Positions 10,105 to 19,998 are shown, counted from the stretch's first letter. The stretch: DNA of 64,000 bases from Candidatus Sulfotelmatobacter sp. (GCA_030041475.1 JASHNU010000079.1:112685-176684); one strand, 5' to 3'. A program made the numbers and translations. The notes: generated from the sequence alone by a model not told the origin.

Positions 10105-10848
10105 ATGTCCCTTTCCGGCCACATCGCCTTCGTCACCGGCGCCTCGCAAGGCATCGGACGCACTTGCGCTCTCCGTCTAGCTAAAGACGGAGCGGCGCTC
10201 GCCGTCGCCGCCCGCAATCAGGAAAAGCTGCACGAACTGGTTAGCGAAATCACTGCCGCCGGCGGTCAAGCTACCGCCTTCCCGCTCGACGTGGCCGACG
10301 AAGAGCAAATCAAGTCTGTCGTCAAGGCCGCCACCGCGCAATTCGGCAAAATCGACATTCTCGTCAACAACGCGGGTATCACGCGCGACCAGCTCGTCAT
10401 GCGCATGAAACGCGCCGACTGGGACGCGGTGCTCCAGACTAATCTCACCTCCGCTTATCTCTGCGTCCAGCAAGTCATTAGTTCCATGCTCAAACAGCGC
10501 TGGGGACGCATCATTAACATCACGAGCGTTTTTGGTCAGATGGGTCAGGCGGGGCAGGCCAACTACGCCGCGTCGAAGGCTGGACTCATCGGCCTTACTA
10601 TGGCGATTGCCCGCGAAGTCGGCTCGCGTAACATAACCTGTAACGCAGTCGCCCCGGGCTTCATCGAAACGCCTATGACGACGGTTCTCGGCGAGGAGTT
10701 CAAGCAGACCGCCGTTAAGCAGATTCCGCTCGGGAGGGTCGGATCGCCGGATGATGTCGCAGCCGCAGTTGCGTTTCTCGCATCGGATGAAGCGTCCTAC
10801 ATCACCGGCCACGTGCTCAACGTGAACGGCGGCATGCTGATGGGATAA
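10105..10848 (+). CDS. fabG: 3-oxoacyl-ACP reductase (SDR family)
   Basis: NADPH-dependent reduction of 3-oxoacyl-ACP in fatty acid elongation. The 247-residue protein shows the cofactor motif TGASQGIG at residues 11-18, NNAG near residue 88, and the catalytic Ser/Tyr/Lys set (ITSVFGQMGQAGQANYAASKAG, near residues 138-160). The C-terminus VLNVNGGMLMG is typical of FabG. There are no other fab genes next to it, so a different SDR substrate is possible, but the overall match to FabG is close. Confidence 0.88.
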   Translation: MSLSGHIAFVTGASQGIGRTCALRLAKDGAALAVAARNQEKLHELVSEITAAGGQATAFPLDVADEEQIKSVVKAATAQFGKIDILVNNAGITRDQLVMRMKRADWDAVLQTNLTSAYLCVQQVISSMLKQRWGRIINITSVFGQMGQAGQANYAASKAGLIGLTMAIAREVGSRNITCNAVAPGFIETPMTTVLGEEFKQTAVKQIPLGRVGSPDDVAAAVAFLASDEASYITGHVLNVNGGMLMG

Positions 10849-10945
10849 ACCTTTCACCAGAGAGGGCACAGAGATCACAGAGGAATCATGAATGCGAATC
10901 CCAAAGTTCCCTCCGTGTCCTCTGTGCCAGCGGTGGCAAAAGGTT
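10848..10945. repeat. Long imperfect inverted repeat spanning a start codon
   Basis: The arm beginning AACCTTTCACCAGAG pairs with the arm ending GGTGGCAAAAGGTT, roughly 38 nt each with mismatches, around a loop of about 20 nt containing the annotated ATG of the next gene. The inner arms carry the motif CACAGAGG and its complement, a type of dispersed intergenic repeat. Confidence 0.75.
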
Positions 10946-11433
10946 TGACTTTCCTTCAAGCTGAGTCGCCGTCGCAGATTGCCCAGGCCCGCGAACTGTT
11001 CCTCGAATACGCGCAGTCGCTCGGCTTCAGCCTGTGCTTCCAGAATTTCGACAGGGAACTCGCAAGCCTTCCCGGCGACTACGCGCCTCCTGCAGGTCGT
11101 TTGCTCCTGGCCGAGTACGACGGGGAACTTTCCGGCTGTGTAGCGCTGCACAAACTAGATTCCGGCGCCGGTGCCCAGGCCGGTTACGAAGTTTGTGAAA
11201 TGAAGCGACTCTACCTTCGCCCGCGGTTTCGCGGGAAAGGACTGGGACGCGGCCTCGCCGACCGCATCATCGTCGAAGCCCGCGCCATTGGATATAAGCG
11301 CATGCGCCTCGATACGGTTGAGCCGGTCATGAAAGACGCGGTCGCCATGTACCGCCGGCTCGGCTTCCGCGAGATCGCGCCGTATTGCGCGAATCCGATG
11401 GCCGGCGCGCTCTACATGGAACTGGACCTATGA
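10888..11433 (+). CDS. GNAT-family N-acetyltransferase
   Basis: GNAT fold acetyltransferase, substrate unknown. The acetyl-CoA binding signature RPRFRGKGLGRGLADRII lies near residues 110-128, followed by MYRRLGFREI near residue 151. The first ~19 residues (Val/Ser/Pro-rich) are encoded inside an inverted repeat, so the true start may be a GTG or TTG at codons 10-20 ahead of LTFLQAES; the track ATG is kept because no RBS separates the options. Its stop overlaps the ATG of the next small gene (ATGA). Confidence 0.82.
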   Translation: MNANPKVPSVSSVPAVAKGLTFLQAESPSQIAQARELFLEYAQSLGFSLCFQNFDRELASLPGDYAPPAGRLLLAEYDGELSGCVALHKLDSGAGAQAGYEVCEMKRLYLRPRFRGKGLGRGLADRIIVEARAIGYKRMRLDTVEPVMKDAVAMYRRLGFREIAPYCANPMAGALYMELDL

Positions 11434-11603
11434 CGAAGGAAAGGTGGATCATTAGCGTTTTCCTGGTCATGGTTGCCGTAGATGTCGTCTGTCTGGCAAT
11501 AGGAGAACCCCAAAGTTGGCTGGCCGGTTTCGGAGCCCGCGGAGTCGTATTAGACTTCGTGATCGGGATTGTCCTGCTGTTTCGATACGTCAAGGAGGGT
11601 TGA
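11430..11603 (+). CDS. Small two-helix membrane protein, 57 aa
   Basis: A short gene starting at the ATG that overlaps the TGA of the acetyltransferase (ATGA), so it is translationally coupled; the longer track ORF adds 15 residues from the preceding gene's other frame. The peptide has two hydrophobic stretches, WIISVFLVMVAVDVVCLAI and GVVLDFVIGIVLLF, with a charged end RYVKEG. I do not recognise a family. The dienelactone hydrolase gene follows 5 bp later with its own RBS. Confidence 0.6.
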   Translation: MTKERWIISVFLVMVAVDVVCLAIGEPQSWLAGFGARGVVLDFVIGIVLLFRYVKEG

Positions 11604-11608
11604 AAACC

Positions 11609-12352
11609 ATGAAAAGATCCTGGACGTGGTGCATAGTAATTCTTCTGGCAAGCGCCGCGTTCGCCGCCGACGGCAAAACTGTCTCGTACAAAAGCGGCGA
11701 TGAAATGGTGCAAGCGGTTCTCTACACTCCGTCAGGCAAAGCCCCGTTCCCGGCGGTTATCGTGATTCACGAATGGTGGGGCCTGAACGATTGGGTGAAA
11801 GACCAGGCCTCGAAACTGGCCGATCAGGGTTACGTCGCGCTTGCGGTGGATCTCTATCGCGGCAAAGTCGCCAAAACGCCTGACGAAGCGCACGAGATCA
11901 TGCGCGGAGTGCCGCAGGACCGCGCCAAACGCGATCTCGGCGCGGCGTTCGACTTTCTCGCCTCGCAGCCCAACGTGAAGAAGGACCGCATTGGCGCCAT
12001 CGGCTGGTGCATGGGCGGCGGCTATGCGCTCGATGTTGCCCTGCAGGAACCCACGCTCGCCGCCGACGTGATCAACTACGGCCATCTGGCGACCGACACC
12101 GACGCTTTGAAGAAAGTCAACGCGCCCATCCTCGGATTGTTCGGAGGCCAGGATCGCGGCATCACTCCTGACGACGTGCACAAATTCGAAGCGACAATGA
12201 AACAGCTCAGCAAGAAAATAGACGTCAAGATTTACGACGACGCTGGCCACGCCTTCGAAAATTCCAACAATAAAGATGGATACCGCCCCGCCGACGCCGC
12301 TGATGCCTGGCAGCGCACGGTGGACTTTCTCGCAGCGACATTGAAAAAGTAG
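11609..12352 (+). CDS. Secreted dienelactone hydrolase-family protein
   Basis: Alpha/beta hydrolase of the dienelactone hydrolase family with an N-terminal signal peptide (MKRSWTWCIVILLASAAFA), so probably periplasmic. The catalytic triad is visible: Cys in GWCMGGGYA (near residue 134), Asp in GGQDRGI, and His in DDAGHAFEN (near residue 218). The HEWWGL motif near residue 54 is typical of the family. ATG at 11609 is preceded by AAGGAGGG, which fixes the start; the track start is 31 codons too far upstream. The substrate is not predictable. Confidence 0.87.
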   Translation: MKRSWTWCIVILLASAAFAADGKTVSYKSGDEMVQAVLYTPSGKAPFPAVIVIHEWWGLNDWVKDQASKLADQGYVALAVDLYRGKVAKTPDEAHEIMRGVPQDRAKRDLGAAFDFLASQPNVKKDRIGAIGWCMGGGYALDVALQEPTLAADVINYGHLATDTDALKKVNAPILGLFGGQDRGITPDDVHKFEATMKQLSKKIDVKIYDDAGHAFENSNNKDGYRPADAADAWQRTVDFLAATLKK

Positions 12353-12573
12353 ACGGCGTCATTTTTGGCATCCTCGAAACGCCGTGCTGGGCGGCCCATT
12401 GCCGCCGATTCGTTACTTATACAACGTGCAAGTATTGGCGCCGTCTTCCCCGGCTGCGCCTCCGACGTGGGTTTTCCCTGCATGGCACGAACGTCCCGCG
12501 CATGGCACAAATTTCCCACTTGCCAGACGATGCCGATCTGGTTACCATGACCCATCCTGAAATGCTCCCTACC

Positions 12574-12921
12574 ATGAATATCGGCGAGACCATTCGCAAC
12601 TACCGGCTGCAGAAAGGAATGTCTCAGGGCGACATCGAAAAGCGCACCGGCCTGCTCCGTTGCTATCTGTCGCGTGTGGAAAACGGCCACACCATTCCCT
12701 CGCTCGACACTCTTTCAAAGATCGCCGGGGCCATGGAGCTTCCCTTATCGCAGTTCTTCGCCGAACCCGGCCACAACAACGGTTCCAAGGGACTGCCCCA
12801 GCTCTCTGACGACGAAGTCCGTTTCCTTAGCCAGATCCGCCGCTACGCCACCAATCTCAACGACAGCGACCGCAAGCTGGTTCTCGCCATGGTCAAGAAA
12901 ATGGCGGCGAACGCGAAATAG
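12574..12921 (+). CDS. XRE-family helix-turn-helix regulator
   Basis: Small DNA-binding protein with a Cro/CI-type HTH at about residues 5-60 (IGETIRNYRLQKGMSQGDIE...YLSRVENGHTIPSL) and a basic, Asp-rich C-terminal region of about 50 residues. Start set at ATG 12574 (MNIGETIR), where the HTH normally begins; the track ORF adds 24 residues without homology-like features. Target genes are unknown. A repeated CATGGCAC element lies just upstream. Confidence 0.85.
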   Translation: MNIGETIRNYRLQKGMSQGDIEKRTGLLRCYLSRVENGHTIPSLDTLSKIAGAMELPLSQFFAEPGHNNGSKGLPQLSDDEVRFLSQIRRYATNLNDSDRKLVLAMVKKMAANAK

Positions 12922-13030
12922 CTGACGGGTTAAGCCGAACCCGCTGCACTTTAGTTCAATTCCCCTCTGTGACCATCAGGTACCTGCCAGCCTCTCGCAT
13001 TCCTCCCTAAACTGTTCGTGGAGACAGTCC

Positions 13031-13648
13031 GTGACCACCGACGAGGAACTCACAGTTCTCGATACTCAACTGCGCCGGCTGAAGATCGAATATGAAATCT
13101 ACTTCAGCAACCCCACGAAGCGGCCTCCGACCGACATTGAGTGGAAGGTGCTCTCCATGCTGCGCAAGTTCTCCGACGGCGGCCGCATGAACTTCTCCCA
13201 GCGCTATCGCTACAACGAAATGGCACAGCGCTATGCGATCTACAGCGACCTGTGGCGCAAGAAGTCGCGCATCCGCGAGGAGGGCTACCGCCGTCCCCAG
13301 GACGCTCTGCTGTCCATTCAGGGAGTCCGCACCACCGAAGAAGAACTCAAGCCGCACCACCATCACGCCTACGGAGTGCACCATCCCGCGGCAGATGGCG
13401 CATCGCCGCCCTTCGTGTTGCATAGCGTGGACCAGACCGAACGGGAACAGGTCGAGCGCCTTTACAACACACTGGTCGCAGCCAAGAAGAAGGCGGGAGA
13501 GAAAGTCTCAGGCGGCATCGATTCCTTCGCCACTTTCGTGCAGAAAAAAACCGCAGAGATTCGCAAGCAGCACCACTGCGAAGGCGTGGAGTACTCGGTC
13601 GAACTCACAGACGGCCACGTCAAGCTGAAGGCCAAGGCGAAGACGTAA
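13031..13648 (+). CDS. Conserved protein resembling the MXAN_5187 C-terminal domain family
   Basis: A 205-residue cytosolic protein starting at GTG 13031, with GGAGACAG upstream as RBS. The N-terminal part (LRRLKIEYEIYFSNPTKRPP) and the aromatic/basic stretch NFSQRYRYNEMAQRYAIYSDLW recall a family annotated after Myxococcus MXAN_5187; function unknown. A His-rich linker (KPHHHHAYGVHH) sits near residue 110, and the C-terminal half is Lys-rich with predicted helices. No catalytic motif is visible. Confidence 0.65.
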   Translation: MTTDEELTVLDTQLRRLKIEYEIYFSNPTKRPPTDIEWKVLSMLRKFSDGGRMNFSQRYRYNEMAQRYAIYSDLWRKKSRIREEGYRRPQDALLSIQGVRTTEEELKPHHHHAYGVHHPAADGASPPFVLHSVDQTEREQVERLYNTLVAAKKKAGEKVSGGIDSFATFVQKKTAEIRKQHHCEGVEYSVELTDGHVKLKAKAKT

Positions 13649-13863
13649 GGGCCGTCGCTAGACGTTGGTCGTTGGTTGTTGGCTAGAATCCAACCCCAAA
13701 TTCTCTGATTCCTGTGGCGGACGTTGGAGTACTGTGTTGTTAGTCGCGAGTCGTTGGCCGAACTCAACAGACTCCGGTTTCGTAGCCTCGATCCTCCGGA
13801 TAGCGACTAACGCCGATCCTGATAGAATTTCCGGTCATCCCAACACAATTTTTCAGAGGCCCC

Positions 13864-15438
13864 ATGTCCCTCATCCAGCGCGCCATCCTCTCTGTCACCG
13901 ACAAATCCGGACTCGTCGATTTCGCCCGCAGACTCGCCGCACTTGGCATTGAACTCATCTCGACCGGCGGCACCGCCAAGCTCTTGCGCGACTCGGGCAT
14001 CGCCGTCAAAGACATTTCCGAGCTGACTGGATTCCCCGAAATGCTCGACGGCCGCGTCAAGACGTTGCATCCAAAAGTACACGGCGGAATCCTGCATCGC
14101 CGTGACGATCCGAAGCACGTCGTCGCAGTTGCCGAGCACGGCATTCAGCCCATCGACATGGTCGTGGTGAATCTCTATGCCTTTGAGAAAACCGCGGCCA
14201 AGCCTGGCGTGACTTTCGAAGAACTGATCGAGAACATCGACATCGGCGGTCCCTCCATGATTCGCTCGGCCGCCAAGAATTTTCGTGACGTCGCGGTCAT
14301 CACCTCGCCCGCCGACTACGAAGCAATCGCAGCCGAGCTTGAGCGCGAAGGCGGCGCTCTCTCGAAAGAAACGAAATGGCGTCTCGCGCAGAAGGCCTTC
14401 GCCACTACGGCTGCGTACGATTCCGCCATCGCGTCCACGCTGGAGCGTATTTCCGCGGACACATTCCACGTGCAACCGGAGGCCGTGGCCTTTCCGCAGA
14501 TCCTGCGTCTTTCTTTCCGTAAGAATCTCGACTTGCGCTACGGCGAAAATCCTCACCAGAAGGCCGCCATGTACTCCGATGGCTCACACACCGGAGTCGC
14601 CAACGCCCGACAGTTGCAGGGCAAGGAACTTTCCTACAACAACATTGTCGACCTGCAGGCCGCCTGGGACCTCGCGCAGGAATTCAACGAAACTTCCGCC
14701 GACGATTCGCCCTTCTGCGCCATCATCAAGCACACGAATCCCTGTGGCGCCGCGACCGGCAAGACTCTGGCCGAAGCCTACAAGCGGGCGCTCGAATGCG
14801 ATCCTGTCTCGGCCTTCGGTGGCGTAATCGGCGTGAATCGTCCTATTGACCCCGAAGCCGCCGAGGAGATGCACAAACTTTTCCTCGAAGTCATTGCCGC
14901 GCCCGGCTTCGACGAGACCGCAAAGGCAAAGTTTTCCTCGAAGAAGAACGTCCGCCTGGTCGAAGTTGCGCCATCCCCGCAGAAATGGACCTTGAAGAAC
15001 GTTTCCGGCGGCATTCTCTTGCAGGATGCCGACAACCGCCCACTGCAGGACGCCGATCTGAGAGTCGTCAGCAGGCGCGCCCCCACGCGCGAGGAGATGC
15101 GCGCCCTGCTGTTTGCGTGGAAGGTCTGCAAACACGTCAAGTCCAATGCGATTGTCTATGCCCGCGATGGGCAGACCGTCGGCGTGGGTGCCGGCCAGAT
15201 GAGCCGAGTCGACTCCGCCAAAATTGGCGCCATGAAGGCTCAGCTTCCGCTCAAAGGCACCGTCGCCGCCTCCGACGCATTTTTCCCGTTCCCCGACGGC
15301 GTTGAGGAGATCGCCAAAGCGGGGGCTACGGCCGTCATTCAGCCCGGTGGTTCGCAGCGCGATCCGGAAGTCATCGAAGCCGCGGACCGGCTTGGCCTGG
15401 CCATGGTTTTCACCGGCGTGCGGCACTTCCGCCACTAA
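13864..15438 (+). CDS. purH: Bifunctional AICAR transformylase / IMP cyclohydrolase
   Basis: Last two steps of IMP synthesis. The 524-residue protein has the N-terminal MGS-like cyclohydrolase domain ([29 protein letters not shown]) and the C-terminal AICARFT domain with [12 protein letters not shown] near residue 222 and [10 protein letters not shown] near residue 288. It ends [12 protein letters not shown], as full-length PurH proteins do. purD, an earlier step of the pathway, is also in this window (62517). A TAGAAT about 38 bp upstream is a possible -10. Confidence 0.97.
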   Translation: MSLIQRAILSVTDKSGLVDFARRLAALGIELISTGGTAKLLRDSGIAVKDISELTGFPEMLDGRVKTLHPKVHGGILHRRDDPKHVVAVAEHGIQPIDMVVVNLYAFEKTAAKPGVTFEELIENIDIGGPSMIRSAAKNFRDVAVITSPADYEAIAAELEREGGALSKETKWRLAQKAFATTAAYDSAIASTLERISADTFHVQPEAVAFPQILRLSFRKNLDLRYGENPHQKAAMYSDGSHTGVANARQLQGKELSYNNIVDLQAAWDLAQEFNETSADDSPFCAIIKHTNPCGAATGKTLAEAYKRALECDPVSAFGGVIGVNRPIDPEAAEEMHKLFLEVIAAPGFDETAKAKFSSKKNVRLVEVAPSPQKWTLKNVSGGILLQDADNRPLQDADLRVVSRRAPTREEMRALLFAWKVCKHVKSNAIVYARDGQTVGVGAGQMSRVDSAKIGAMKAQLPLKGTVAASDAFFPFPDGVEEIAKAGATAVIQPGGSQRDPEVIEAADRLGLAMVFTGVRHFRH

Positions 15439-15656
15439 ATAAATCCGGTTTCAGCCGCTGCTGGGGAGCCGGCCTTTACATAACTTCACGATCCCGCCGG
15501 TCCCTGTCCTTCCGATGCAGGTCCATTCCAGACTGAGCGCACGTTTTTCCCCATCCCGTCTCGCCTCGGGGTAGAATAAAGGCACCTTTCCCCCGGCATC
15601 GTTGCATCCAACAAGCAGGGTTTCGGAAGCGCGCTCCCGAGCGCAGTCAGGCCAAG

Positions 15657-17750
15657 ATGAACAGAATTTTTCGCCTTTTTTTGATGATGGCACTCGCCGC
15701 AGCCGCGGCTGCCGGACAAACCAGCGATTCTACCGCGCCGGAATCCACCGCGCCCGACACCAAGCCGACCCGCTCCGCGCCGCACAAGATCGATCGTAGC
15801 GCCGCGTACTACCACTACACGCTGGCGCACATGTACGAGGAGATGGTCACCGCATACGGCCGCAGCGATTTAGCCACCAAAGCCATCGACGAGTACCGCC
15901 TCGCCATCGACGCTGATCCCTCGTCCGAATTCCTGAACGCCGGCCTGGCTGAGCTCTACGTGAAAACCGGTCGCATCCGCGATGCCGTGCTCGAAGCCCA
16001 GGACATCATCAAGCGCGACCCCAAGAATCTCGAAGCTCACAAGCTGCTCGGCCGCATTTATCTGCGCTCGCTGGGCGACATGCCCGCCGGCAGCGGCACC
16101 GATAACGTGCTCAAACTCGCCATCGAGCAGTACGAACAGATCGTGCAGATCGAGCCCGACAGCGTGGACGACCACCTGCTCCTCGGCCGCCTCTACCGCC
16201 TCAACAACGATTTGATCAAGGCAGAGCAGCAGCTCAAGATCGCTATCAAACTCGATCCCAGCTCCGAAGAGGCAGTCACGACGCTCGCCATGCTTTACAC
16301 CGACGAGGGTGATTCGGCCCACGCGCTGCAGGTGTTGAGTTCCGTGCCCGACTCCGCGCGCTCGGCCAAGCTCTACGGCGCTTTGGGCGCGGCTTACGAG
16401 CAGCGCAAGGACTACAAGGCTGCCATTGAAGCTTTCCGCCGCGCCGTCGTCCTCGATCGCGACAATCTCGACGCCATTCGCGGCCTCGCTGAAAATCTGC
16501 TGAACGACGGCCAGTTCGATGCCGCCCTCGAACAATACAAGGTCATCGCCGACTCCAATCCTGAAGACGCGCAAACCTACGTGCGCATCGCCGAAATCTA
16601 CCGCCGTCAGGGCAAGTACGATCTGGCCCTCGAAAATCTTAAGCGCGCCGATACGCTCGTCCCCGATACCATGGATGTACCCTACAACATGGCCGCCGTG
16701 TACCAAGCCCAGGGACGCTACGACGACGCCATCAAACTGCTGCAGGATTTGGTGAAGCGCACCGAAAAGAGCGACGTCGCCTCCAGCCAGGCCGACCGCA
16801 ACAATCGCGCGATTTTCATTGAGCGCCTGGGCATGGTCTACCGCGAGCAGGAAAACTACCCCGCCGCGGTGGACACGTTCCGCAAGATGCTCTCGCTTGG
16901 CGACGAAAACGCGCGCAGCGGCTATCAGGAAATCATCGACACTTATCGCGAAGCCAAGCAGTGGTCGCAAGCCACCGCAGTTGCCAAAGAAGCCGTGCAG
17001 AAGATGCCGGATGACCGCGATCTGCGGATGGTGCTCGACTCGCAACTGGCCGACGAAGGCGATGTCGACAAGGCGGTCGCCGACGTTCGCTCATTCCTCA
17101 AAGGTAAGCCGGAGGATCGTGAAGTTTACCTGCGCCTCGGTATCATTCTCACCCGCGCCAAGCGCTGGAAAGATGCCGAAGACGCCTTTGCCCAGGCCGA
17201 GCAGATGTCGAATAAGGGCGACGACAAGGCGTATGTCTGGTTTCTGCGCGGCGATATGTATCAGCGGCAGAAGAATTTTGATCAGGCGGAATTCGAATTC
17301 AAGCGCGTGCTCTCCGCGACTTCGCCCGCCGATCCGCAGAGCGCGGCCACGCTCAATTACCTCGGCTACATGAACGCAGACCGCGGCGTGAGGCTCGATG
17401 AGTCTCTCACCTACATCAAGCAAGCCCTCAGCTTTGAGCCCAATAATGCCGCCTATCTCGACTCTCTCGGCTGGGTTTATTTCAAGCAGGGCAAGTACGA
17501 TCTTGCCGAAGAAAACCTGAACAAGGCCGCGGCGCACATGGGCTCTGATCCCACCGTGCAGGAACACCTTGGCGACCTCTACCAGAAAACCGGCCGCCTG
17601 AAACTGGCCGCCGCGCACTGGGAGCGCGCGGTCCAGGAGTGGAGTAAAACCGTACCTGACGAAGTCGACGGCGAAGCTCTTGCCTCCGTACAGCAGAAGC
17701 TCGACGCCGCCAAAGTGAAACTGGCAAAAGAAGAAACCGAGAAGCAGTAG
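15657..17750 (+). CDS. Exported tetratricopeptide-repeat protein
   Basis: 697 residues: signal peptide (MNRIFRLFLMMALAAAAAAG), an acidic/Pro-rich linker, then about 14 TPR-like helical repeats to the end (e.g. AIDEYRLAIDADPSSEF, AAIEAFRRAVVLDRDN, DLAEENLNKAAAHMGSDP). The last repeats (LNYLGYMNADRGVRLDESL) match the pattern of acidobacterial and proteobacterial periplasmic TPR proteins thought to scaffold envelope complexes. No enzymatic motif is seen. It starts at ATG 15657 and stands alone; its partner is unknown. Confidence 0.85.
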   Translation: MNRIFRLFLMMALAAAAAAGQTSDSTAPESTAPDTKPTRSAPHKIDRSAAYYHYTLAHMYEEMVTAYGRSDLATKAIDEYRLAIDADPSSEFLNAGLAELYVKTGRIRDAVLEAQDIIKRDPKNLEAHKLLGRIYLRSLGDMPAGSGTDNVLKLAIEQYEQIVQIEPDSVDDHLLLGRLYRLNNDLIKAEQQLKIAIKLDPSSEEAVTTLAMLYTDEGDSAHALQVLSSVPDSARSAKLYGALGAAYEQRKDYKAAIEAFRRAVVLDRDNLDAIRGLAENLLNDGQFDAALEQYKVIADSNPEDAQTYVRIAEIYRRQGKYDLALENLKRADTLVPDTMDVPYNMAAVYQAQGRYDDAIKLLQDLVKRTEKSDVASSQADRNNRAIFIERLGMVYREQENYPAAVDTFRKMLSLGDENARSGYQEIIDTYREAKQWSQATAVAKEAVQKMPDDRDLRMVLDSQLADEGDVDKAVADVRSFLKGKPEDREVYLRLGIILTRAKRWKDAEDAFAQAEQMSNKGDDKAYVWFLRGDMYQRQKNFDQAEFEFKRVLSATSPADPQSAATLNYLGYMNADRGVRLDESLTYIKQALSFEPNNAAYLDSLGWVYFKQGKYDLAEENLNKAAAHMGSDPTVQEHLGDLYQKTGRLKLAAAHWERAVQEWSKTVPDEVDGEALASVQQKLDAAKVKLAKEETEKQ

Positions 17751-17884
17751 CCGGCAGTGCTCATGTAGGGCCGTCTCGCCCGTTCATGCCGCGACGATCT
17801 TTGTCGCGGTTTCGCTTTTTCTGCCCGGTTCCCCCACCAGTTCCCGCTGAGATGCGAAGTGCGAGAATTGCTAAACTCTCCAAC

Positions 17885-18355
17885 ATGCCTCCGAAAGATT
17901 TTACGATTCGCGAAGCCACTCCCGCCGACATTCCTGAAATCCTGCGCCAGCGCCGCCGCATGTATGAAGACATGCAGTACCGGGACACCGCCGCCCTCGA
18001 CAAGATGACCGCATTAACGGCTGCGTACCTCGCCGAGCACATGCCGGCCGGCTGGTTCCGCGCTTGGCTGGCTAGCGTTGAAGGCCGTGTTGTGGCCGGA
18101 GGCGCCGTGGTCATCACTCCGTGGCCTGCCCACGCCTACGATCTGGAGTGCCGGCGTGCCACGATTCTGAACGTTTACACCGACCCTGAATACCGCCGCC
18201 GCGGAATCGCCCGCCGTCTGATGCGGACGATTATCGACTGGTGCCAGCGCGAAGGCTTAGCGCGCGTAACTCTGCACGCCAGCGACGACGGCCGCCATCT
18301 GTACGAATCGCTCGGCTTTGAACCCAGCAACGAGATGCGGCTCAAGCTCGGATAG
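17885..18355 (+). CDS. GNAT-family N-acetyltransferase
   Basis: 157-residue acetyltransferase with the acetyl-CoA loop YRRRGIARRLM near residue 103 and the C-terminal LYESLGFEPSNEMRLKL. Start placed at ATG 17885 (MPPKDFTIREATPAD), where GNAT domains begin; earlier in-frame ATGs lie in intergenic-looking sequence. Substrate unknown. The dGTPase gene follows 41 bp later on the same strand. Confidence 0.85.
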   Translation: MPPKDFTIREATPADIPEILRQRRRMYEDMQYRDTAALDKMTALTAAYLAEHMPAGWFRAWLASVEGRVVAGGAVVITPWPAHAYDLECRRATILNVYTDPEYRRRGIARRLMRTIIDWCQREGLARVTLHASDDGRHLYESLGFEPSNEMRLKLG

Positions 18356-18396
18356 TTGTGCGCGACTCGTAGTATCTGCTCTGCTATTCTTCTCTC

Positions 18397-19512
18397 ATGC
18401 TGGCCGCCTACGCGGTGCACGTTGAGCACTCCCGCGGACGCCGCTTCATCGAGCCTCAGCATCCCTACCGGAACGATTTCCAGCGCGACCGCGACCGCGT
18501 CATCCACGCTCGTGCCTTTCGCCGGCTCGAAGCCAAAACCCAGGTCTTCACCCGCCGCTACTCCGACCACTTTCGCAACCGCCTCACACACACCCTCGAA
18601 GTCACGCAGATTTCGCGCACCATCGCGGGAGCTCTCGGCCTCAATGCCGATCTCACCGAGGCCCTCGCCCTTGTGCACGACATCGGCCACCCTCCTTTCG
18701 GCCACGCCGGCGAAAAGGCGCTCGACGCCGCCATGCGCGAGCACGACCTCTGCTTTGAACACAACCTGCACGCCCTGCGCATCGTCGAAGATTTCGAGCA
18801 GCGCTACGCTGCCTTTCGCGGTCTGAATCTGACGTTCGAAGTCCGCGAAGGCATCATCAAGCACTCGCGCGATTACGACAAGAAAACGCTTCCCGAGTTA
18901 GCCGAGTATCTTCTAGACCAGCGCCCGCCGCTCGAAGCCCAACTCATCGACCTCACCGACGAAATCGCCTACAACACCGCAGATCTCGATGACGGCTACG
19001 AGGCTCATCTTCTTTCTCTCGATGAAATTCGCGAGGGCGTCCCGGTGTTTGAGCGTTTCTATCGCGAAGTCGAGCAGATCTATCCCGACGCACCGGAGAA
19101 ACTGAAATTTAACGAGACCGTCCGCCGCATCCTCAACCGCTTCGCCGACGACCTGATTCAAAATACCTGGTCCCGGGTCAATCAGGCTGGGATTCGCGCG
19201 CTGGATCACGTCCGCCAGCATCCCGAGCGCCTCGCGGCCTTCAGCGCGGCAGTCGACGCCGAACGCGCGCAGAACAAAAACTTCTTGTATGAAAACCTCT
19301 ATTTCAGCCCCGCGCTTGCCAGCGAGAAAGACGACGCCGAACGTGTGGTCGGCGAACTGTTCTCGTTCTGGATGGAACATCCCGCATCGCTGCCCGAACA
19401 CTACCAGGAAAAAACCAAGGAAGAATCGCTGCCACGCGTCATCTGCGACTACATCGCGGGCATGACGGACAACTTCATCCTCGAACAATACGAAAAGTAT
19501 TGCGAGGGATAG
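18397..19512 (+). CDS. dgt: dGTP triphosphohydrolase-like HD-domain protein
   Basis: Hydrolyses dNTPs to deoxynucleoside and triphosphate, a dNTP-pool control enzyme. Seen: the family N-terminus RNDFQRDRDRVIHARAFRRL, the HD metal site (H in RLTHTLEV near residue 67; HDIGHPPFGHAGE near residue 99) and the later Asp in LTDEIAYNTADLDDG near residue 190. The 371-residue length fits the dGTPase-like (type 2/3) branch rather than E. coli Dgt (505 aa); substrate range is not predictable. It lies close to the acetyltransferase and may share its transcript. Confidence 0.88.
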   Translation: MLAAYAVHVEHSRGRRFIEPQHPYRNDFQRDRDRVIHARAFRRLEAKTQVFTRRYSDHFRNRLTHTLEVTQISRTIAGALGLNADLTEALALVHDIGHPPFGHAGEKALDAAMREHDLCFEHNLHALRIVEDFEQRYAAFRGLNLTFEVREGIIKHSRDYDKKTLPELAEYLLDQRPPLEAQLIDLTDEIAYNTADLDDGYEAHLLSLDEIREGVPVFERFYREVEQIYPDAPEKLKFNETVRRILNRFADDLIQNTWSRVNQAGIRALDHVRQHPERLAAFSAAVDAERAQNKNFLYENLYFSPALASEKDDAERVVGELFSFWMEHPASLPEHYQEKTKEESLPRVICDYIAGMTDNFILEQYEKYCEG

Positions 19513-19681
19513 CAAACCAGGAACCAGATCAACACTGTCGGCGATCGAGCCGCTTTCCTGCGTTCTCGCCCCCGATTTGCGGCGGCTCGTCACTTTCTCT
19601 TTTTCTTCGCATCGGGAAAGGCGCTGTCTGCATCCAAGCAGACTGGCATTTTTACCTGCCTGTTCCCATTCACCCACTCAG

Positions 19682-19849
19682 CCAATCCTGCTCAACTCAG
19701 GCTCGGGCCAGTACTTCGGGCTCGCGCCGGCGATCGAATACAACTTCAACAGCCGCGTGGGAGTGATCTTGGGAATGCGGATCTTCCCTGCAGGCAAGAA
19801 CACGACCGACTCGATCACCCCCGCGATCGCGGTGAACATCGTCCACTGA
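19682..19849 (+). pseudogene. C-terminal remnant of an outer-membrane beta-barrel protein
   Basis: The last ~55 codons of track ORF 19577-19849 read like the end of a barrel protein: FGLAPAIEYNFNSRVG, VILGMRIFPAGKNTT, then SITPAIAVNIVH and a stop. Alternating polar/apolar residues and a C-terminal aromatic/basic end are typical. The sequence just upstream (His/Pro/Cys-rich, no signal peptide) does not continue the barrel in any frame I read, so this is probably a decayed fragment. The remaining spacer from 19513 to 19998 shows no other gene. Confidence 0.5.
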
Positions 19850-19998
19850 TCGGGTTTGTGTAGCGTCAGCCGCCTCGGCTGTCGAATCAAGCGCAGCTCG
19901 ACAGCTTTCAGCAACAGCGGTCCGGTCTTCGACGCGAAAAGATTCGCGCCCATTGCTCTATCCGTGAAAAATCGGCGGCGATCCGCAGCGAAGAAGTC

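Noticed and set aside
12480-12540. Sigma-54 promoter from TGGCAC repeats before the XRE gene
   Set aside because: The GG to GC spacing is 12 and 16 nt in the two candidates instead of 10.
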